From CALGKJ01 sp049322695 (GTDB lineage Bacteria; Bacillota; Clostridia; Lutisporales; Lutisporaceae), in the NCBI GenBank assembly GCA_049322695.1, contig JBMORW010000025.1:25237-89236 (forward strand): a DNA stretch of 64,000 bases, in the 5' to 3' direction. Of the stretch, positions 60,090-64,000 are shown piece by piece. The position numbers were made by a program, and so were the translations under genes. Position 1 is the first letter of the stretch. Each line of letters opens with the position of its first letter. The notes below the pieces were generated by a model, which saw nothing but the letters and a program-made list of their open reading frames with translations, was not told the origin of the DNA and did no database searches.

Positions 60090-61382
60090 TTAATCCTCCT
60101 TAATATTGTTATTTGTGTAAACCAGCATGCCATTACAAATTGTGTATACAACCTCTCCATAATAGCTTCTTCCGTGAAACGGAGTATTGCTGCTTTTGGA
60201 AACAAAGCTGTTTTTATCTATTATGACCTTTTTTTCAGTATCAACCAGAACTATATCGGCTGTCTTGCCTTCTGCTATAATCCCCTTGTCAATACCTAAA
60301 ATCCTGGCAGGATTATAGCTCATAATGCGTGTGAGCCTCCTTATATCTATGATTCCTTCTCTTACCAGCGTCGTGAAGCATACAGAAAATGCTGTCTCTA
60401 TACCTGAAATACCAAAGGCTGCTATGTAAAAATCCTCTCCTTTGTCTTCCTTACTGTGAGGTGCATGGTCTGTTGCAATTACATCCACTGTACCATCAGC
60501 TACAGCCTTCCATAACAGTTGCACGTCATTAATGGTGCGCAAGGGAGGATTAACCTTACAATCTGTGTATCCCTGCTCTATTATGTCTTCTGATAATGCC
60601 AGATGATGAGGAGTTACTTCACAGGTAACCTTCACGCCCCTTTGCTTGGCCTTTCTTATCAGTTCCGCGGAGCCTGCCGTGCTGATGTGTGCTATATGGA
60701 TTCTTGCATCCAGCATTTCTGCCTCCTGAATATCTCTGGCTATGGGAAGCTCCTCTGACAAAGCCGATATACCCTTCAGTCCCAGTCGCTTAGAGGCCTG
60801 GCCCTCGTTTATGACTCCTCCCGCCACCAGCTTCAAGTCCTCACAGTGATCGATCAACAGCAGACTGTTATCCTTAGCAGTCTTCAGAGCACTTCTAAGC
60901 AGCTCATCACTGTGAACGGGGCGGCCGTCATCAGAAAATGCTACTGCTCCAAGCTGCTTAAGCCTGCTCATGTCAGTTAGTTCAGTACCATTTTGCTCTT
61001 TGGATATAGCTGCAATAGGGAAGACATTGATGCAGGCTTCAGCTTCAATAATTTCCAGAAGCCTTATAAGCTCCTTCTCATTATCTATTACAGGCCTTGT
61101 GTTGGGCATGCAGCATACGCTTGTATATCCCCCTTTAGCTGCTGAGCGTGAACCTGTCCTTACCGTTTCCTTGTATTCAAAACCCGGCTCCCTAAAATGC
61201 ACATGCATATCCACAAAACCCGGCAGTGCATACAAACCACGGGCATCAATAATATGATCTGCCTCATAATCCAGGCCGGATGCTATTTTTTCCACTATGC
61301 CGTCTCTTATTAGTATGTCGGATTTACTACCATAGTCAGTAATTGCATCTGCTATGCGGCAGTTTTTTATAAGTAATCTCAT
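60090..61382 (-). CDS. pyrC: Dihydroorotase
   Basis: Zinc amidohydrolase that closes the dihydroorotate ring. 430 residues. Metal site HVHFREPGFEYKETV; GGYTSVCCMPNTRPV; metal His in LLIDHCED and IHIAHIST; DVIATDHAPHSKEDK. Class I type. Follows pyrR after a terminator-like hairpin. Confidence 0.98.
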   Translation of the reverse strand: MRLLIKNCRIADAITDYGSKSDILIRDGIVEKIASGLDYEADHIIDARGLYALPGFVDMHVHFREPGFEYKETVRTGSRSAAKGGYTSVCCMPNTRPVIDNEKELIRLLEIIEAEACINVFPIAAISKEQNGTELTDMSRLKQLGAVAFSDDGRPVHSDELLRSALKTAKDNSLLLIDHCEDLKLVAGGVINEGQASKRLGLKGISALSEELPIARDIQEAEMLDARIHIAHISTAGSAELIRKAKQRGVKVTCEVTPHHLALSEDIIEQGYTDCKVNPPLRTINDVQLLWKAVADGTVDVIATDHAPHSKEDKGEDFYIAAFGISGIETAFSVCFTTLVREGIIDIRRLTRIMSYNPARILGIDKGIIAEGKTADIVLVDTEKKVIIDKNSFVSKSSNTPFHGRSYYGEVVYTICNGMLVYTNNNIKED

Positions 61383-61407
61383 TTTCTACCTCCTTGAATA
61401 TTAACAA

Positions 61408-61433
61408 AAAAAGAGTAGAATACTACTCTTTTT
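61408..61433 (-). terminator. Intrinsic terminator between pyrR and pyrC
   Basis: 11-bp stem AAAAAGAGTAG/CTACTCTTTTT with a 4-base loop, then TTG on the minus strand; it includes the pyrR stop codon TAG. No PyrR-binding consensus is seen before it, so it looks like a constitutive partial terminator. Confidence 0.85.
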
Positions 61434-61962
61434 CACCTAAAACAACACCATCTTTGGAATCCACTTCTTTTACCATGACAATAACTATTTCGTTTTTGGA
61501 TGTAGGAACATTTTTACCTACAAAATCTGCTCTTATAGGCAGCTCTCTGTGTCCTCTGTCTACAAGCACAGCAAGCTGTATGCTTTCCGGCCTTCCCAAA
61601 TCAATAACCGCATCCATGGCAGCTCTTATTGTTCTGCCGGTAAACAATACGTCATCCACAAGTATTACCTTCTTGCCGGAAATACTGAAATCAATTACCT
61701 GAGAGTTATCAATAGAACTGTGCTGCTTCTTGTCAATGTCGTCTCTATAGGGTGTAATATCCAAAGCAGCTACCTTTAAAGATACCCCCTCAATGCTCTC
61801 GATTTTATCCTTTAAACGAAAGGCAAGAGATACGCCCCTGGTCTTTATACCGAGGAAAACCAAATCCTCTGTACCTTTGTTTTTTTCTACTATTTCATGG
61901 GCTATTCTTGTAAGCGCTCTATCCAATGCTTTTTCATCCATTATTTCTGTCTTTAGCTTCAT
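61423..61962 (-). CDS. pyrR: Bifunctional pyr operon attenuator / uracil phosphoribosyltransferase PyrR
   Basis: RNA-binding regulator that ends transcription of pyr genes when UMP is plentiful. 179 residues from the ATG at 61962 (GGTGGTGAT site). KTEIMDEKALDRALTRIAHE, LGIKTRGVSLAFRL and the PRPP motif VILVDDVLFTGRTIRAAMDA are diagnostic. Its own leader holds a PyrR-binding loop and terminator, so it is autoregulated. Confidence 0.98.
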   Translation of the reverse strand: MKLKTEIMDEKALDRALTRIAHEIVEKNKGTEDLVFLGIKTRGVSLAFRLKDKIESIEGVSLKVAALDITPYRDDIDKKQHSSIDNSQVIDFSISGKKVILVDDVLFTGRTIRAAMDAVIDLGRPESIQLAVLVDRGHRELPIRADFVGKNVPTSKNEIVIVMVKEVDSKDGVVLGEKE

Positions 61963-61988
61963 AATATCACCACCATGTATGTAGTTGA

Positions 61989-62096
61989 CGGCTGCGGGTA
62001 TTGGCCACCGGCCGCCAGCCGCCGGCATTTAGCTGGATATAGGGTACTTGTTGCGAGTTGCGTCCCTTTGGAACGCTCAGGTTGCGGGTAAAGTAC
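61989..62096. repeat. GC-rich heptamer-array element in the pyrR leader, copy 4
   Basis: Two blocks. 62003-62026 is GGCCACC GGCCGCC AGCCGCC GGC, a 7-base period with very high GC. 62044-62096 has GTACTT and AAGTAC outer arms, 7-base steps ending in TTGC or GTTGCG, and an inner hairpin (62060-62076) closing on TTT. It lies between the attenuator terminator and the pyrR start, so it is part of the read-through mRNA leader. Confidence 0.65.
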
Positions 62097-62098
62097 AA

Positions 62099-62190
62099 CA
62101 AAAAAACTGCCAAAAGGCAGTCAGGTTGCACAGCTAATAAACAGCAGTTGTCTATGTCACCTTACCAGCCTCACAGGACGAGTTTAAAGG
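62099..62190 (-). promoter_or_regulatory. PyrR-dependent attenuator of the pyr operon
   Basis: Minus strand. The PyrR-binding hairpin is 62190-62160: outer CCTT/AAGG pair and the loop consensus TCCTGTGAGGCTGG. About 40 bases on, the terminator hairpin ACTGCC/GGCAGT (62121-62106, loop TTTT) is followed by TTTTTTT. This matches the known anti-antiterminator plus terminator arrangement of pyr leaders; the intervening sequence should form the antiterminator. Confidence 0.9.
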
Positions 62191-62200
62191 ACTTTTATAT

Positions 62201-62242
62201 GATAATATCATAATACATTTGAAAATGCAATATGATATTATC
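62201..62242 (-). promoter_or_regulatory. pyrR promoter between the arms of a 12-bp inverted repeat
   Basis: Minus strand TTGCAT (62230-62225), 17 bases, TATTAT (62207-62202); transcription would start near 62195, just before the PyrR-binding loop. A perfect 12-bp inverted repeat, GATAATATCATA (62201-62212) and TATGATATTATC (62231-62242), brackets the promoter: one arm covers the -10, the other lies just upstream of the -35. Confidence 0.8.
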
Positions 62243-62402
62243 GGCTTCTAGCTACTAGCTACTGGCCTTTTCATTTGCTACGCAAATGCTTTAGACAGCT
62301 TTCAGTTGTCCGCTTTTGACTACGAAGCTAGCTCAACCTAGCAGCTAGTGGCTAGGAGCTAGTAGCCAAAAAACCAGCGAACAGCAACTAACTATAGTTT
62401 AG
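62243..62402. repeat. Heptamer-array intergenic repeat, copy 3 (rluD/pyrR)
   Basis: Plus strand: array GGCTTCT AGCTACT AGCTACT GG (62243-62266), a perfect 7-bp hairpin CATTTGC-TAC-GCAAATG, a spacer, then CTACGAAG (core variant) and CTCAACC, then a facing array CTAGCAG CTAGTGG CTAGGAG CTAGTAG, and a short palindrome around the rluD stop. Read on the minus strand, GGTTGAG followed by the core matches the plus strand of the 9120 copy, so this copy is inverted. Confidence 0.8.
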
Positions 62403-63309
62403 CTCTAAGCGTATTAAGTATTTTTTCAAAGTATTCCGGCAACGGCGCTTCAAATTCCATATATTCCTGTGTCTTTGGATGAACAAAGCCCAAAACTCTC
62501 GCATGCAGCAGCTGCCCGCTGGTATCAAATCTCTGCTTCTTATAGCCGTATACCGTATCCCCTACAATAGGATGCCCCACGTGCGCCATATGCACTCTGA
62601 TTTGGTGAGTTCTGCCGGTCTCAAGCTGTGCTTCTATAAAGGTATTATTATCAAAAAGCTCCAAAACCTTATAATGGGTTATGGCACGCTTTCCGTTTCT
62701 GTCAACCACTGCCATCTTCTTTCGGTCTGAAGGGTTTCTGCCGATAAGGGTGTCTATTCTACCGCTATCATTTTTGAGCCTTCCCTCAAGAAGTGCACTA
62801 TATTTCCTGGTTATGGAGTGCTCCTTCAGCTGTTCGGCAAGACTTATGTGCGCTTCATTGGATTTTGCAATAACTATAATGCCTGAGGTGTCCTTGTCGA
62901 TTCTGTGTACTATGCCGGGTCTCATTATTCCGTTTATGCCCGAAAGATTATCACAATGCTCCATTAATGCATTAACCACAGTGCCGGTATAATTGCCATG
63001 AGCCGGATGAACCACCATTCCCTGCGGCTTGTTTATCACTATCAGTTCAGTATCTTCGTATACAATATTAAGTTCTATTCTCTCCGCTTCGATTTTCAAC
63101 GGAACCGGTTGAGGCATATGCATTATCACATGATCCTTAAGCCTAAGCTTATAGTTGGACTTTACAGGCTTATCATTAACCTTTACATGACAGTCATCTA
63201 TAAGCTTTTGCATATAGGTTCTTGAATAGCCGTCAACCTTTTCGGCAAGTATCAGGTCAAGCCTTTTCCCCAATTCATTTTCACCTGCAGTAAACTCTAA
63301 ATATTGCAT
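62392..63309 (-). CDS. rluD: Ribosomal large-subunit pseudouridine synthase (RluD family)
   Basis: Makes pseudouridines in helix 69 of 23S rRNA, or a related site. 305 residues: S4-like RNA-binding domain at about 14-70 (GKRLDLILAEKVDGYSRTY) and catalytic domain with the active-site Asp in PGIVHRIDKDTSGIIVIAK and later ETGRTHQIRVHMAHVGHPI. Follows lspA by 10 bases, the conserved lspA-rluD-pyrR order. Confidence 0.95.
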   Translation of the reverse strand: MQYLEFTAGENELGKRLDLILAEKVDGYSRTYMQKLIDDCHVKVNDKPVKSNYKLRLKDHVIMHMPQPVPLKIEAERIELNIVYEDTELIVINKPQGMVVHPAHGNYTGTVVNALMEHCDNLSGINGIMRPGIVHRIDKDTSGIIVIAKSNEAHISLAEQLKEHSITRKYSALLEGRLKNDSGRIDTLIGRNPSDRKKMAVVDRNGKRAITHYKVLELFDNNTFIEAQLETGRTHQIRVHMAHVGHPIVGDTVYGYKKQRFDTSGQLLHARVLGFVHPKTQEYMEFEAPLPEYFEKILNTLRAKL

Positions 63310-63319
63310 AGCTTTACTC

Positions 63320-63769
63320 CTATAGACTTACATCCTTCTTAATAAGTATATATCCGCACAATGCAATTGCACCTATAACAATAGCTGAATCTGCAATATT
63401 GAATACAGGCGGAAATATAGAAAAATGAAGAAAATCCACCACATAACCCAGCCTGATCCTATCTATGAGGTTACCTATTGCACCTCCCATTATCATGGAG
63501 AGACATATAGATATAAACGAATATCTCTTCTTATACGCACGAAAAAGAAAGTACGCCACTGCAACAGAAATAATGCTGGTAGTTATTGTAAAGAACAGTA
63601 CGTTATTTTTAAACATACCAAATGCAATCCCGTAGTTTTGTACATATGTGATATAGAAGAACTTGTTTATAATGGTAATATCCCCGTTCAGCATGACTCT
63701 GCTTAAAACCAGATACTTTGAAAGCTGATCAAGAAAAATCACCAAAGCTATTATCAATATCGGATACAT
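63320..63769 (-). CDS. lspA: Lipoprotein signal peptidase (signal peptidase II)
   Basis: Membrane aspartyl protease that cuts lipoprotein signal peptides. 149 residues, four helices. LDQLSKYLVL in helix 1; catalytic Asp residues in GNLIDRIRLGYVVDFLHF and NIADSAIVIG. A TATAAT lies about 50 bases upstream. Confidence 0.98.
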   Translation of the reverse strand: MYPILIIALVIFLDQLSKYLVLSRVMLNGDITIINKFFYITYVQNYGIAFGMFKNNVLFFTITTSIISVAVAYFLFRAYKKRYSFISICLSMIMGGAIGNLIDRIRLGYVVDFLHFSIFPPVFNIADSAIVIGAIALCGYILIKKDVSL

Positions 63770-63820
63770 TTCTTTCCCCCTCGATGTTCAGTTTTACTGA
63801 TATTCTTTATTTACCATAAG

Positions 63821-63826
63821 ATTATA
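63821..63826 (-). promoter_or_regulatory. -10 element of lspA
   Basis: Minus strand TATAAT; the -35 is weak (a TGTCTT-like hexamer about 17 bases upstream, at the end of the U tract of the hairpin 63846-63862). Confidence 0.5.
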
Positions 63827-63837
63827 TCATAAAAGGT

Positions 63838-63862
63838 AAAAAAAGACACGGGTACACCGTGT
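63838..63862 (-). terminator. Intrinsic terminator upstream of lspA
   Basis: Minus strand ACACGG/CCGTGT stem with a 5-base loop, then CTTTTTTT. It would end a minus-strand transcript arriving from the right, beyond the window. Confidence 0.7.
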
Positions 63863-63996
63863 ACTTTATTCATAATGTTGAATGAAAAACTAAATTCCAG
63901 TTTATAAGATTTAATGTAGAATTTAGTCTTTCTTAAATTCCAGAATTCCTTTACGATGAGATTGAGTTCCCTATCCGCAGTGAAAGGAGTTTTTCT

Positions 63997-64000
63997 ATGA
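63997..64000 (+). CDS. Possible start of a plus-strand gene at the right edge
   Basis: An ATG at 63997 is preceded by AAAGGAG with 7-base spacing, a good ribosome site. Only four bases are in the window. A weak plus-strand promoter (TTGAAT near 63879, 18 bases, TTATAA) precedes it. Confidence 0.35.

Noticed and set aside
60089..60205. N-terminal extension of pyrF into pyrC
   Set aside because: It lies inside the pyrC coding region; the AAGGAGG at the pyrC end sets the start at 60088.
7805..62402. Heptamer elements considered as IS or MITE with terminal inverted repeats
   Set aside because: No transposase, no constant termini and no clear target-site duplication; kept only as repeats of unknown class.
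63812..64000. About 60-codon open stretch on the minus strand at the right edge
   Set aside because: It reads through the lspA -10 element and the hairpin terminator, and its residues look random (Lys/Phe/Tyr/Ile-rich); more likely non-coding.

Overview
The window looks like chromosomal core DNA of an endospore-forming member of the Clostridia (Bacillota). The evidence is low-to-moderate GC, strong AAGGAGG-type ribosome binding sites, frequent TTG starts, sporulation genes (spoVS, ylbJ, an alpha/beta-type SASP) and a gene order that follows the Bacillus subtilis ylo/ylq and ylb chromosome blocks almost gene for gene. I see no tRNA, rRNA, CRISPR array, prophage or transposase. The exact genus cannot be read from this sequence.

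Layout, almost all on the minus strand (read right to left). (1) 64000-56900: lspA-rluD, then a PyrR-attenuated pyrimidine operon pyrR-pyrC-pyrF-pyrK-pyrD-pyrE that lacks pyrB, carAB and a uracil permease. (2) 56400-52160: a sodium:neurotransmitter-symporter-type transporter with a 33-residue MetS-like small subunit, an unknown 4-helix membrane protein, and plus-strand rqcH (fbpA). (3) 51840-35260: dapF, yicC, remA-gmk-rpoZ-coaBC, priA-def-fmt-metallopeptidase-rsmB-rlmN, then prpC-prkC-rsgA-rpe-thiN. (4) 35140-29570: two tiny membrane proteins, plus-strand rpmB, asp23-like yloU, fakA-like yloV, recG and a SASP gene. (5) 29200-23450: rsmD-coaD-coiled-coil protein facing plus-strand tmcAL and ylbJ, with ackA divergent from tmcAL. 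(6) 23270-15285: yceD-rpmF, then the FapR-controlled lipid cluster fapR-plsX-fabH-fabK-fabD-fabG-acpP-fabF. (7) 15136-1: rnc-radical SAM-spoVS, smc-ftsY, ylxM-ffh-rpsP-khpA-rimM-trmD, rplS, rbgA, rnhB, and an orphan FliK/FlhB-like pair ylqG-ylqH that runs off the left edge.

The genes fall into translation and ribosome assembly, SRP-dependent membrane targeting, chromosome condensation, phospholipid and fatty-acid synthesis, pyrimidine synthesis and spore formation. Visible regulation includes a textbook FapR operator before fapR, a PyrR-binding attenuator before pyrR, a structured leader with its own promoter before rplS, and many intrinsic terminators, several of which contain the stop codon of the gene they end.

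The least ordinary signal is non-coding. Four intergenic regions (7805-7927, 9120-9245, 61989-62096, 62243-62402) carry degenerate 7-base tandem repeats arranged as facing arrays around a small palindromic core. Two of them share a CTTCGAAG core and a third has a one-base variant. The heptamer itself differs between copies while the architecture is kept. At the smc and ftsY copies the end of the neighbouring gene, including its stop codon, is also present as an immediate inverted copy. These look like a structured repeat family that the gene annotation does not explain.
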